This document shows positions 16,951 through 26,969 of a stretch of 64,000 bases of DNA, in pieces. Within the stretch, counting starts at the first letter, position 1, and each line of letters starts with the position of its first letter. The stretch covers positions 62,001 to 126,000 of the forward strand of contig NZ_JAELXS010000007.1 of the NCBI RefSeq assembly GCF_016427505.1, read 5' to 3'. A model generated the notes under the pieces. It was not told the DNA's origin, searched no databases, and was given only the letters and a program-made list of their open reading frames with translations. This stretch comes from Sphingomonas mollis. GTDB lineage: Bacteria > Pseudomonadota > Alphaproteobacteria > Sphingomonadales > Sphingomonadaceae. Both the position numbers and the translations under genes were made by a program.

Positions 16951-17564
16951 CGATCGTGGTCACGGGGACCGACACCGATATCGGCAAGACGGTGTTCGCC
17001 GCCGCGCTGACGGTGGCGCTGGGGGCGCAGTACTGGAAGCCGGTGCAGGCGGGGACCGATGAGGGTGGCGACGTGGCTGGCGTGACGCGGCTGGGGGTGC
17101 CGGCGGGGCGGTGCCTGCCCGAGGCGTACCGGCTGCGGACGCCGTGTTCGCCGCACCGGGCGGCGGAGATCGACGGGGTGACGCTCGACCCGGCGCGGCT
17201 GGTGCTGCCGGTGGTGGACGGGCCGCTGGTGGTGGAGGGCGCGGGCGGGGTGCTGGTGCCGGTGACACGGCAGTTGCTGTTCGCCGATCTGTTCGCACGC
17301 TGGGGGCGGCCGGTAGTGCTGGTGGCGCGGACGGGGCTGGGGACGATCAACCACAGCCTGTTGTCGATCGAGGCGTTGCGGTCGCGCGGGGTGGCGGTGC
17401 TGGGCGTGGCGTTCGTGGGGGAGGCGGTGGAGGATAGCGAGGCGACGATCGCGGCCATCGGGGGCGTGAAGCGGTTGGGGCGGTTGCCTTTGCTCGATCC
17501 GCTGGATGCCGGGACGCTGGCGGCGGCGTTTGCGAGCGGGTTCGATGTGGAGGACTTCCGATGA
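16947..17564 (+). CDS. bioD: dethiobiotin synthetase
   Basis: A 205-residue ATP-dependent ligase that closes the ureido ring of dethiobiotin. The P-loop is [12 protein letters not shown] at about residues 4-15. KPVQAG and [10 protein letters not shown] carry the expected substrate and Mg-ATP contacts, and [14 protein letters not shown] is the usual nucleotide-binding stretch. It overlaps bioF and bioA by four bases (ATGA) at each end, so it is translationally coupled. Confidence 0.95.
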   Translation: MTIVVTGTDTDIGKTVFAAALTVALGAQYWKPVQAGTDEGGDVAGVTRLGVPAGRCLPEAYRLRTPCSPHRAAEIDGVTLDPARLVLPVVDGPLVVEGAGGVLVPVTRQLLFADLFARWGRPVVLVARTGLGTINHSLLSIEALRSRGVAVLGVAFVGEAVEDSEATIAAIGGVKRLGRLPLLDPLDAGTLAAAFASGFDVEDFR

Positions 17565-18829
17565 TCGAGTCGTCGGTGTGGCATCCCTTCACGCAGCATG
17601 GGCTGGGCGAGGCGATCCCGCTGGTGACGCGTGCCGAGGGGGCGGTGCTGCATACGGCGGACGGGCGGCGGATCGTGGATGCGATCTCGTCATGGTGGGT
17701 GACCACGCATGGCCACCGGCATCCGCGGATCGTGGCGGCGATGCGGGAACAGGCGGAACGGCTGGACCAGATCATCTTCGCCGGATGGACACACGAACCG
17801 GCGGAGGAACTGGCGCGGGGGCTGCGCGCAATGATGCCGGACAGCCTGACGCGGGTGTTCTATTCCGATTCTGGATCGACGGCGGTCGAGGTCGCGCTGA
17901 AGATGGCGCTGGGATACTGGCTGGCGCGGGGCGAGGCGCGACATCGCATCCTGGTGATGGAGCATGGGTATCACGGCGATACGATCGGCGCGATGTCGGT
18001 CGGTGCGCGCGGCGTGTTCAACCGGGCTTATGCGCCGTTGTTGTTCGATGTGGAGACGGTGCCGTTTCCTGCCGCTGGGCATGAGCAAGCGACACTGGGC
18101 GCGCTGACGCGGGCGTGCGCGGGTGGCGAGGCGGCGGCGTTCATCGTCGAGCCGCTGGTGCTGGGGGCGGGCGGGATGCTGGTCTATCCGGCATGGGTGC
18201 TGTGCGAGATGCGGGCGATCTGCGCGGCGGCGGGAGTGCTGTTCATCAGCGACGAGGTGATGACCGGTTGGGGGCGGACGGGGACGCTGCTGGCCGGGGA
18301 GCAGGCGGGGATCGTGCCGGATATCCTGTGCCTGTCGAAGGGGCTGACCGGGGGCGCGGTGCCGCTGGCGGTGACGATGGCGAGCGAGGCGGTGTGGGCG
18401 GCGCATTACAGTCGCGACCGGGCGACGATGTTCTTCCATTCGTCCAGCTATACCGCCAACCCGTTGGCGTGTGCGGCGGCGGTGGCGAATCTGGCCATCT
18501 GGCGCGAGGAGCCGGTGCTGGCGCGGGTAGCCGATCTGGGCGCGCGGCAGGCGGCGCGGCTGGCGGGGCTGGCGGCGCATCCGGCGGTGTCGGGGGTGCG
18601 GCAGATCGGGACGATCGCGGCGTTGGAGATCGGCGGGCGGGACGGGTATCTGTCGGCGCTGGGGCCGGGACTGCTGCGCTTCTTCGGGGAGCGTGACCTG
18701 TTGCTGCGACCGTTGGGGGATACGGTGTATGTGATGCCGCCTTATTGTATCGGCGATGACGATATGGACCGGGTGTATGCGGCGATCGGCGAGGCGTGCG
18801 ACCTGATCGCGGCGGGCAAATTCGTTTAA
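17561..18829 (+). CDS. bioA: adenosylmethionine-8-amino-7-oxononanoate aminotransferase
   Basis: A 422-residue class III aminotransferase that makes 7,8-diaminononanoate using SAM as amino donor. It shows VWHPFTQH at residues 6-13 and [21 protein letters not shown] carries the PLP Asp, LSKGLTGG the Schiff-base Lys, and [17 protein letters not shown] the phosphate cup. It is the last gene of the biotin operon. The GTA remnant with its own promoter follows. Confidence 0.95.
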   Translation: MIESSVWHPFTQHGLGEAIPLVTRAEGAVLHTADGRRIVDAISSWWVTTHGHRHPRIVAAMREQAERLDQIIFAGWTHEPAEELARGLRAMMPDSLTRVFYSDSGSTAVEVALKMALGYWLARGEARHRILVMEHGYHGDTIGAMSVGARGVFNRAYAPLLFDVETVPFPAAGHEQATLGALTRACAGGEAAAFIVEPLVLGAGGMLVYPAWVLCEMRAICAAAGVLFISDEVMTGWGRTGTLLAGEQAGIVPDILCLSKGLTGGAVPLAVTMASEAVWAAHYSRDRATMFFHSSSYTANPLACAAAVANLAIWREEPVLARVADLGARQAARLAGLAAHPAVSGVRQIGTIAALEIGGRDGYLSALGPGLLRFFGERDLLLRPLGDTVYVMPPYCIGDDDMDRVYAAIGEACDLIAAGKFV

Positions 18830-18848
18830 CCAGATCGGTACATTTTGC

Positions 18849-18877
18849 TTGACAGCGTCACGCTGTTTGGGTACATA
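18849..18877 (+). promoter_or_regulatory. sigma-70 promoter with embedded palindrome
   Basis: TTGACA (18849-18854), a 17-base spacer and TACATA (18872-18877) form a near-consensus promoter upstream of the GTA remnant. The palindrome ACAGCG-TCA-CGCTGT (18852-18866) overlaps the -35 box and spacer, where a repressor would bind. Confidence 0.75.
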
Positions 18878-18881
18878 ACAG

Positions 18882-18956
18882 GAACATCGAGGAATAGTCG
18901 AACGGGCCGGGGTGGTCGGGGCGGATGCCCCGGTCGCTGCCGGCCCGACGATGTTC
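18882..18956 (+). promoter_or_regulatory. three-tier hairpin leader
   Basis: Three nested perfect stems lie between the promoter and the first GTA gene: outer 18882-18889 with 18949-18956 (GAACATCG), middle 18903-18910 with 18940-18947 (CGGGCCGG), and inner 18918-18922 with 18927-18931 around a GGAT loop. There is no T-tract, so it is a structured 5' leader or a DNA palindrome rather than a simple terminator. Confidence 0.65.
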
Positions 18957-18977
18957 GGATGAGCCGGGGGGCGGATC

Positions 18978-19373
18978 ATGGCTGAGGTTGGGGAGCGGAC
19001 GCTGCATGCCGTGCGGCGGCAGCGGTTTCTGGAGGTGCTGGCGGCGACGGCGAACGTAACGCGGTCGGCGGTCGAAGCGGGGGTGGAGGCGCGGGCCTGT
19101 TACCGGTTGCGGCAGCGCGACGCGGGCTTCGCGGCGGCGTGGGAAGCGGCGCTGGACGAGGGTTATGTGCGGCTGGAAGCGTCATTGCTGGCGACGGCGA
19201 TGGGGACGGGCGAGGAGGAGGCGATCGACCGCAAGCTGGCGCTGGAGGTGCTGGCGCGACGGGCGGCGGGGCGCGGGCGGGCATCGATGACACGGCAGGT
19301 GCCGATCGAGGAGGTCGAGTCGACGCTGATCCGCAAGCTCGATGCGCTGGATCGCAAGGCGAGGTCGGCATGA
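18978..19373 (+). CDS. terminase small subunit-like protein of a GTA remnant
   Basis: A 131-residue helical protein. A helix-turn-helix-like N-terminal half (FLEVLAATANVTRSAVEAG, about residues 17-35) is followed by an Arg/Glu-rich C-terminus. Its position directly before a GTA-type terminase large-subunit fragment, with a 4-bp ATGA overlap, marks it as the small terminase/first gene of a sphingomonad GTA cluster. It appears intact, but no functional large subunit follows. Confidence 0.65.
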   Translation: MAEVGERTLHAVRRQRFLEVLAATANVTRSAVEAGVEARACYRLRQRDAGFAAAWEAALDEGYVRLEASLLATAMGTGEEEAIDRKLALEVLARRAAGRGRASMTRQVPIEEVESTLIRKLDALDRKARSA

Positions 19374-19975
19374 GCGGCGGCGACCTGAAGCCGCTGGTCG
19401 CGCGGCTGGTGGCGCATCCGCGCGTGGAGTGGCTGCGCACGTTGCGGATGCTGTCGCATGGCGAATTGCACGCGTTGGACGAGCATTGGCCGACCTGGGC
19501 GCATGACGGGCAATTGCCCGGTCGCGACGACTGGTCGCTGTGGCTGATCCGGGCGGGGCGCGGGTTCGGCAAGACGCGGGCGGGGGCGGAGTGGGTCAGC
19601 GCGCTGGCCCGCGCGAACGGCAAGGCGCGGATCGCGCTGGTCGGCGGATCGATCGACGAGGTGCGCGCGGTGATGGTGGAGGGGACCAGCGGCCTGATCG
19701 CGCTGTGCCGGCATGGCGAGGCGTATGAATGGCGCAGCGGGATCGGCGGGGCAAATGGCGGGCTGGACAGCGCGGTGGCGATGTCGGCGGGGGCGCAGGT
19801 GACGTTGCGCGCGCCGCCGGTGTTCGCGGTGACGGCGGGCGATCTGGTGGAACTGGTCGAGGGATGCGACCGGACGCTGGCGACCTGTGCACGGCGGTTC
19901 GGCAATGCGGCGAACTTTCGCGGCGAGCCGCATCTGCCGGGAATCGACCTGCTGACCCGGTGGCCGGGCGGTTGA
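19370..19975 (+). pseudogene. deletion fusion: GTA terminase large N-terminus joined to DUF2163 C-terminus
   Basis: A 201-residue open chimera. Residues 1 to about 112 are the start of a GTA/phage terminase large subunit with Walker A RAGRGFGKTRAG (about 61-72) and ARIALVGGS. No Walker B or nuclease domain follows. From about residue 120 the sequence instead matches the C-terminal domain of DUF2163 (BR0599) GTA tail proteins: LVEGCDRTLATCARRFGNA and NFRGEPHLPG. All head genes in between are missing, so one large in-frame deletion explains it. Confidence 0.75.
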
Positions 19976-20208
19976 GCGGAGTCGTCGCGGCGGCGCGGGG
20001 AATGCTGGGCGTGCGGTTTCGGCTGCATGGCCGGGGAATGGACGGCGTGGATTGCGTCGGGCTGGCGGCGGCGGCGCTGGGTCTGGGGGCGGTGCCGACG
20101 GGCTATGGCTTGCGCGGCGGTCGGCCCGATCGGGTGGCGGCGTTGCTGGACGAGCGGTTGCGGCGGGTGCCGGTGACGACCAACCGGCGGAGGCGCGGTG
20201 CGTGGTGA
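19972..20208 (+). pseudogene. truncated NlpC/P60 peptidase of the GTA remnant
   Basis: It opens at a TTG overlapping the previous stop (TTGA). Residues 4-65 match the N-terminal part of GTA NlpC/P60 peptidoglycan hydrolases, including the active-site Cys in GVDCVGL (residue 28) and the VPTGYGLRGG segment. The catalytic His region is absent, and the frame ends in 13 unrelated residues. In intact clusters this protein is about 130-150 residues and opens the wall for tail passage, so this copy should be inactive. Confidence 0.7.
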
Positions 20209-20510
20209 CGGGCGCGTCGCTGCGGCCGCCATCGCCGATCAATCTGCGATGGGAACCGGCCGATGGCGGAATACTTCGCTGGACGCGGCGAAGCAGGATC
20301 GGCTGGAACCTGCCCGAGGGAATCGTTCCGCCGTTGGGGGAGGAAGTCGAACGCTACCGCGTCACGCTGACCGACACGAATGGTGTGCGCGAGATCAACA
20401 CGGCAGAACCGAAACTGGCGTTGCCGATGACCGCAGGTTTGATTGCGGCCGTGACTCAGCGGGGTACGTGGGTAGATTCGTTGCCTGCGGACATCGTTCT
20501 TGCGGGCTGA
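20205..20510 (+). pseudogene. C-terminal fragment of the GTA tail/host-specificity protein
   Basis: The last ~100 residues of the large GTA tail-fibre-like protein remain: SLRPPSPINLRWEP, LRWTRRSRIGWNLPEG and PLGEEVERYRV match its C-terminal domain. The rest (normally over 1,000 residues) is gone. A GTG at 20205 overlaps the preceding stop (GTGA) and could start translation, but this may be chance from the deletion joint. It is the right end of the collapsed cluster. Confidence 0.65.
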
Positions 20511-20938
20511 AATAGGGTGAAGGTCGGAGGCGCAGAGACAAATCGGCGATCGACGAACAAATTGATGATCGATGATGACTTGAGGGTCACATAGGTCGGT
20601 GTCGCAACCATTTGTAGGCCGCAACCGAAGCAACTGACGCGGATACGGCCCCGATGTACACGCCGCAAAAACACACGTGATCTCAGTTAAGATGCTGATA
20701 AGATATGTGAAAAAGTGAGAATCCTTCTCGCCGCGGTCAAGGTGGCCGACCGAGATGCCGTCGATGCCCCGGTACGGCCAATATTTAAAACTCGATCCAC
20801 GGCATCATTTGCACCGTCTGGCGCGTCCCGAGAGTGTGTCTCTTGCGCCACACATGTGAAAGTTTGTGATCTTGCCGCGAAACCATCTGCCCTATAGTGA
20901 GTTTGCGCACACCGTAGTGACACTCAAGAAAGGGGACT
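20511..20938. other. intergenic region before ompA
   Basis: There is no supportable gene. The sequence is less GC-rich than average. The 3' part carries the probable ompA promoter (TTGCCG about 20872, TATAGT 20893-20898, short 15-base spacer) and a long 5' leader with AAAGGGG just before the ATG. Confidence 0.5.
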
Positions 20939-22084
<1,146 letters not shown>

Positions 22085-22109
22085 GACTTCCTGCTTCGGC
22101 AAGAAAATC

Positions 22110-22143
22110 GGGGAGATCGGCGACCGCCGGTCTCCCCTTTTTT
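22110..22143 (+). terminator. intrinsic terminator of ompA
   Basis: GGGGAGA (22110-22116) pairs with TCTCCCC (22131-22137), with a further small inner GC stem, followed by six T residues. Confidence 0.85.
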
Positions 22144-22224
22144 CGTTATTGTTCGGTGGGCACTGGATTGCTCTAAACCGGCCAAGAGATTGCTGTTCCT
22201 GCGTGGGAACGCCTCTTCGATCCG

Positions 22225-22830
22225 TCAGCGCATATCGCAGCGCGGCAAATGGCGATTTAAGGTGCTGGTCAGGCCGCGAACAAATAACGTCAACACTGTC
22301 TCTGCTCGTTCACTACCATCGGGTATGCGAGCGTCGAGCATCAGCATCGCCAACCCATGGACGATCGACCAGCATGCGAGCGCTGCGGTTTCGCCGTCGT
22401 CCACCGTCAAGCTCGCGACGCGGTTCGCCAGAACGCTGTAGGCATCGGTGTCGCAGTTCGGCGCCAATGTGGTGGTCGACGGATCGGCAAACATCATCCT
22501 GAACAGCGCGGGATGATCGCGGGCGAAGGTGACATAAGCCACACCCTGCGCGATCAGCGCACGTCGCTTGTCATCATTGGACCGGTCCGCCGCTTCCAGT
22601 TCTTGCCGTAGCACGTCAAAACCACTGCTCGCGACGGCACCGATCAAGGCCGCCTTGTCGGGAAAATGACGATAGGGGGCCATCGCCGATACGCCCGCAG
22701 CACGCGCGACACCGCGCAGACTAATTTCGGCATCGCCAGCTTCGACCATGGTGGCTGCGCATTCGATCAACCGCTCACGCAGATCGGATGATGACCGAAT
22801 TACCCTGTTTACACTGTAATCAACGCTCAT
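22225..22830 (-). CDS. TetR-family transcriptional regulator
   Basis: A 201-residue repressor. The TetR helix-turn-helix lies at about residues 35-62 (ISLRGVARAAGVSAMAPYRHF), followed by a C-terminal WHG-type ligand-binding domain with ARDHPALFRMMF. It diverges from the DUF4188 gene with 32 bases between start codons, and repeated motifs lie across its start. It probably represses both itself and its neighbour; the ligand is unknown. Confidence 0.9.
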   Translation of the reverse strand: MSVDYSVNRVIRSSSDLRERLIECAATMVEAGDAEISLRGVARAAGVSAMAPYRHFPDKAALIGAVASSGFDVLRQELEAADRSNDDKRRALIAQGVAYVTFARDHPALFRMMFADPSTTTLAPNCDTDAYSVLANRVASLTVDDGETAALACWSIVHGLAMLMLDARIPDGSERAETVLTLFVRGLTSTLNRHLPRCDMR

Positions 22831-22846
22831 TACGTATACACCGTAA
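22809..22846. promoter_or_regulatory. candidate TetR operator pair
   Basis: TTACAGTGTAA (minus strand, 22819-22809, itself nearly palindromic) and TTACGGTGTATA (minus strand, 22846-22835) are two copies of one motif about 26 bases apart. They straddle the tetR start and the divergent promoter region. Confidence 0.5.
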
Positions 22847-22862
22847 GCAGGAGAGCGAAGTC

Positions 22863-23336
22863 ATGCAAGCTGGCACATTGCGAGAAACCGTCGATCTGTC
22901 GGGCTATCCCGACCTCGTCATGGTCCTGCTTGGCTTCAAGGTCCGGCGCTGGCGGGCATTACCGGCGCTATTCGGGATCGGGCGTGGTCTGGCGGCGATG
23001 CGGACGGCCAAACCGGACGGCCTGCTGGGGGATGAGCAGTTCATGTTCGGCTGGAACCATCTCGGCATCCGCCAATATTGGCGGGACGCGGAAAGTCTCG
23101 GTCGCTTCACGCGCGATACACCGCATGCCGGCTGGTGGCGGGATTTCCTGCGCGATACGCAGGGCTGCGGTTTCTGGCACGAGGCGTATCACGCACGTGG
23201 CGGGATCGAGGCGATCTATGTCGGCATGCCGGAACGCCCCGGACTGGGCGGCTTCGCGCCGATCCGGCAGCCGGTCGGCCCCTTCATGTCGAGCCAAGGT
23301 CGGATGAAGGCCGATGCCGTCGCGCGCAGCCGCTGA
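22863..23336 (+). CDS. DUF4188 family protein
   Basis: A 157-residue protein matching DUF4188: LVMVLLGFKVRRWRALPAL, then LGDEQFMFGWNHLGIRQYW, then GFWHEAYHARGGIEAIYVGM. Members are annotated as putative monooxygenases; the alpha-beta barrel-like pattern suits a small dimeric oxygenase. GCAGGAGAG precedes the ATG at 22863, which homology also supports. Its divergent TetR neighbour suggests induction by a small molecule. Confidence 0.82.
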   Translation: MQAGTLRETVDLSGYPDLVMVLLGFKVRRWRALPALFGIGRGLAAMRTAKPDGLLGDEQFMFGWNHLGIRQYWRDAESLGRFTRDTPHAGWWRDFLRDTQGCGFWHEAYHARGGIEAIYVGMPERPGLGGFAPIRQPVGPFMSSQGRMKADAVARSR

Positions 23337-23344
23337 GCGGCAGA

Positions 23345-24067
23345 TCAGTCGAGCAGCGCCGCCTCCAGCCAGGCTGGCCGCAACGCATCGCCGAGATTTT
23401 CGACCCGGCGATGCTCGACGATCAGGCCCAGATCGGGATAGGTCATCCGCGTCCGGTCGCCAACCGGTCCGATCGGCGCCACGACCAGACGGCGATTGAC
23501 CTTGGCGCGGTGATGCATGCGGGCGGTGTTCTCCTGCCCGACGTAACAGCCCTTGGTAAAGCTGACCCCGTTCAGCTCCCGCGCATTGCATTCCAGCCAG
23601 AGCGTTTCGCCGGACCCCAGTTCCGCGACCCCCTCGGTCACGCCCAACCCAAGCCGATGGGCATGCCAGCCGTCCGCGGGCTCGCCCGCATCGCCCAGCC
23701 ATCGATAGCCGAGCGCCGATAGCCGCGGATCGGTGACATCGCCGGATGTGGGGTGCCAGTGGACCGCGTGCTCGGTGCGCGCGATCGTGATCTGCCGGCG
23801 CAAACGGTACATCGACAGGCGCCGGACCAGCGCCTCCGCCTGCGTCGCCTCCACGTCGATCAGCACAGCATCGCCATCGGCCCACAACATGAAATCGAAC
23901 AGCGCCTTGCCCTGCGGCGTCAATAGGCCCGCCCAAAGCGGCGTGGCGGGGCTTAGTGCGGCAAGATCGGCGGTGACCAGTCCCTGCAGGAAACTGCGGG
24001 CGTCGTCCCCCGCAACGCGGATGACCGCACGATCGACAAGCGTGGTTCGCAGGCTGGTATGCTCCAT
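23345..24067 (-). CDS. ygfZ: folate-binding protein YgfZ
   Basis: A 240-residue GcvT-like protein that supports Fe-S cluster assembly or repair through tetrahydrofolate. The family signature KGCYVGQE is present (FTKGCYVGQENTARMHHR), as is FLQGLVTADL near the N-terminus. The frame is open well upstream, but homology starts at MEHTSLR (24067). It diverges from the dihydroorotase gene with 48 bases between. Confidence 0.92.
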   Translation of the reverse strand: MEHTSLRTTLVDRAVIRVAGDDARSFLQGLVTADLAALSPATPLWAGLLTPQGKALFDFMLWADGDAVLIDVEATQAEALVRRLSMYRLRRQITIARTEHAVHWHPTSGDVTDPRLSALGYRWLGDAGEPADGWHAHRLGLGVTEGVAELGSGETLWLECNARELNGVSFTKGCYVGQENTARMHHRAKVNRRLVVAPIGPVGDRTRMTYPDLGLIVEHRRVENLGDALRPAWLEAALLD

Positions 24068-24115
24068 GGACCCAAGGTAGGAGGGCCGCGTCGCCGGCGA
24101 AAGGACCCTGCAAGC

Positions 24116-25435
24116 ATGTCGTTCGATCTCAAACTCGTCGGAGGCACCGTCCATCTGCCTGGCGGTCCCGTACAGGCCGATGTCGGGATCAGCGGCGGCC
24201 GGATCGTGGCGATCGGGGCGCAGGGGGATGCGGGCCGGACGATCGATTGCACGGGCCTCGATATCCTGCCCGGCGTGATCGACACGCAGGTGCATTTTCG
24301 CGAACCGGGTCTGGTCCATAAGGAGGACCTCGAAAGTGGCAGCCGCGCCGCCGTGATGGGCGGCGTGACGGCGGTGTTCGAAATGCCGAACACCAAGCCC
24401 AATACCGACAGCGAGGCGGCGATCGCCGACAAGCTGGCGCGCGCGAAGCGGATGTGGTGCGACCACGCCTTTTACGTCGGGGCGACCAGCGCCAATGCCG
24501 ACAGTCTGGCTGAGCTGGAACGGCTCCCCGGCACCGCGGGCGTGAAGATTTTCATGGGCGCATCGACCGGCGATCTGCTGGTGTCGGAGGATTCGGAACT
24601 GGCCCGCGTGCTGGCGTCGGGCCATCGCCGCGTGGCGATCCATGCCGAGGACGAGGCGCGGATGCAGGCGCGGCTCGATCATCGCATCGCGGGCGATGCC
24701 TCGTCGCATCCGGTGTGGCGCGACGATACGAGCGCGCTGCTGGCGACGCAGCGCATCCTGACGCTGGCACAGGCCGCGCGCCGCCGCATCCACGTGCTCC
24801 ACGTCACGACCCCGGCGGAACTGGAACTGCTCGGACAGCACAAGGATGTCGCCAGTTGCGAGGTGACGCCGCAACATCTGACGCTGGCGGGCGAGGAAGC
24901 CTATCCGCGCCTCGGCACCTATGCACAGATGAATCCGCCGATCCGGTCGGGCGCGCATCGCGACGGGTTGTGGCACTGGCTGAACCAGGGCGTGCCCGAC
25001 GTGATCGGGTCCGATCATGCGCCGCACACCGTCGAGGAAAAAGCGAAGGCCTATCCCGATTCGCCCAGCGGCATGCCCGGCGTTCAGACGCTGCTCCCGT
25101 TGCTGCTGACGCATGTCGCGGCGGGGCGGATGACGTTGCAGCGGCTGATCGAGCTGACCAGCGCAGGCGCGCAGCGGATCTTCAACATCACCGGCAAGGG
25201 CCGGATCGTCGTCGGCTACGATGCCGACTTCACCATCGTCGATCTGGCGAAGAAGTGGACGGTCGAGGAATCCTGGCTGCAATCGCGATCCGGCTGGTCG
25301 CCCTTCACGGGCATGGAGATGACCGGCAAGCCGATTGGCACGATCGTGCGCGGCCATGTCGCCATGTGGGAAGGCGAGCTGGGCGAGGCGGCGGCGGGGG
25401 CGCCGATCCGCTTCGACGCTGTCGAATATGGCTGA
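24116..25435 (+). CDS. pyrC: dihydroorotase
   Basis: A 439-residue amidohydrolase that interconverts carbamoyl-aspartate and dihydroorotate in pyrimidine synthesis. HFREPGLVHKEDLESG carries one metal His and the substrate Arg. VKIFMGAS holds the Lys likely carboxylated, HAEDE and HVLHVTT supply metal ligands, and IGSDHAPHT the catalytic Asp. The length and MPNTKPNT motif fit the long dihydroorotase class. The start at 24116 follows homology, not the earlier in-frame ATG. Confidence 0.93.
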   Translation: MSFDLKLVGGTVHLPGGPVQADVGISGGRIVAIGAQGDAGRTIDCTGLDILPGVIDTQVHFREPGLVHKEDLESGSRAAVMGGVTAVFEMPNTKPNTDSEAAIADKLARAKRMWCDHAFYVGATSANADSLAELERLPGTAGVKIFMGASTGDLLVSEDSELARVLASGHRRVAIHAEDEARMQARLDHRIAGDASSHPVWRDDTSALLATQRILTLAQAARRRIHVLHVTTPAELELLGQHKDVASCEVTPQHLTLAGEEAYPRLGTYAQMNPPIRSGAHRDGLWHWLNQGVPDVIGSDHAPHTVEEKAKAYPDSPSGMPGVQTLLPLLLTHVAAGRMTLQRLIELTSAGAQRIFNITGKGRIVVGYDADFTIVDLAKKWTVEESWLQSRSGWSPFTGMEMTGKPIGTIVRGHVAMWEGELGEAAAGAPIRFDAVEYG

Positions 25436-25450
25436 GGTGAGGCGGGCGCG

Positions 25451-25834
25451 TCAGGCGTTCCGCCTTTCCCCCGCCAGCCGCGCCATGCCGTTCCGACGGA
25501 ACACGATCCTTGCTGGTATCGCTGGCGCATCCTCCGTCGTCCATAGAAGCGCGCCACCCGCCGCCCTGATGAAACCCGTCGTCGCGGTGCCGGCGCGGAA
25601 ATATCGTCTCGCGCGCATTGGGCGAGACACCCGGCGTTCGTCCCCACCGCCGCGACCTGCGCCTGCTCACAGGCAGCGGCAGTGCTTCCGCTGCCGCCCG
25701 CCTGAAGGCAGGGGACGATCAGCGTGGCGATCATCGGATGGTAGAAGGTCGTGACGGGCCGCCGGGCCGCCGCACCGTGCGGATGATGCGGCAGGCGATA
25801 TTGCCAGGATCGGGATGAGCGTGAATGCCATCAT
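25451..25834 (-). pseudogene. frame-broken gene for a small exported protein
   Basis: The ATG at 25834 begins a signal-peptide-like stretch (MAFTLIPILAISPAASSA). Coding character then moves to another frame (MIATLIVPCLQAGG, and AAACEQAQ further on). It returns to the first frame for a natural-looking end (RYFRAGTATTGFIRAAGG, then PARIVFRRNGMARLAGE) that stops at 25451. A TGA interrupts the first frame between them. Two compensating frameshifts in a protein of about 125 residues fit best. Family unknown. Confidence 0.5.
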
Positions 25835-25871
25835 CGCATAGCTTCCCGATCGAGCGAGGCGGTGACGGTAA

Positions 25872-26362
25872 TCATCCTTTCAGCATCTGCGTCTGCTCCA
25901 GCAGCCGTGTTCGTGCTTCGTGAATGTTGCCCAGTCGTCGATACGTTCGACGGTGTCGGCTCCACCCAGCACCAGCAAAGTGACAAAGGACAGCTTCGCC
26001 AGCGCCGCCATCAACAATTCCCAGCGTAATCCGGTCATGGGATGACCGGACAATGCGCGGATGTGATCGCCCGCGTACAGCGCATCGTTCAGCAGGATAG
26101 CCGACCCCACCATCGCCAATCCCACGCCCCTACGCGCGACATATGCGATCAGGAGCCGGGGATTGGCGTGGAATTGCCGCAACTGATGCAATCGCCTCAG
26201 TGCGGTGCGTCGTCTCGGCCATCGAACCACGCCAAGTCGTTTTCGCCAGTTTTTGAATAGCACGACCAGACCGCCGATACCCGCGCCGATGACACCGGCA
26301 AACTCGCAAAGGTCAAGCAAGCGGCCAATCCAGTCGGAACCCTCGGCAACAGTCGCAATCAT
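25872..26362 (-). pseudogene. frameshifted small membrane protein gene
   Basis: From 26362 the frame encodes three hydrophobic helices (around FAGVIGAGIGGLVVLF, VGLAMVGSAILLNDAL and LLMAALAKLSFVTLLVL) joined by Arg-rich loops. Near 25960-25990 the coding sense leaves this frame, which ends in a Cys/Arg-rich tail. Another frame gives a plausible end, YRRLGNIHEARTRLLEQ plus a short tail, stopping at 25872. A single indel would explain it. Function unknown. A sequencing error is the main alternative. Confidence 0.5.
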
Positions 26363-26408
26363 TGGATGCGTTCTACCATTTAGGTGGCCGGTATCGGGGT
26401 GACGTTCA

Positions 26409-26880
26409 TCACATCCTGAAGAAGCCGAAACGCGGACGCTCCAGTATCGGTGTCTCCAGCGTCACTGCCAGTGCCAGTTCCAGCACATCGCACGTCTGCG
26501 CCGGACCGACAATGCCAGCATCCCACAACTGCGCCGTCGCTTGCCACGCATTGCTCCTTATCTTGATACGGCGCGCGGATCGGGGCCTTGGACGCCCCGC
26601 CTCGTCCGGCGTCCCGCCATCCGGGTCGCGGTGCGCCGTCGACAGCACCTGTCGTCTGATTCGCCGCCCATCACGCTGATCCGCGCATGGGCCATGCGAA
26701 CGAGAAGCGTGGGGAGGCCGCGCACCCGTACATCCCATAATTGCCCTTCTTTAAGCTGCCGCCGATCAGCATGGTAATCCTGGACGCCTGCGCGGTCGCG
26801 ACAGCCGATGTCTAATCGCGGCCGGCTCGACGCATTGCCGGGACTGGTCGATGGTACACCTGCGGAGCCGTGATTCACCG
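26409..26880 (-). pseudogene. shattered acyl-CoA carboxylase beta subunit (MccB/PccB-like) C-terminus
   Basis: Reading the minus strand across three frames recovers successive pieces of a carboxyltransferase: [18 protein letters not shown] plus [16 protein letters not shown] (frame 1), [10 protein letters not shown] (frame 2), VLSTAHRDPDGG, SKAPIRAPYQDKEQ (frame 3), and the end QLWDAGIVGPAQTCDVLELA with FGFFRM. These match the order and spacing of conserved blocks in methylcrotonyl/propionyl-CoA carboxylase beta ([48 protein letters not shown], FGxFRM). At least four frameshifts make it nonfunctional. Confidence 0.75.
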
Positions 26881-26969
26881 AACGCTACGCGCGGGCCGGC
26901 TGGGCGACAGCGAGGCGTTCGCCCGTTCGAAGACGCGATCCGCGCCGCCGGCTGCGCTATACCGGGGGC

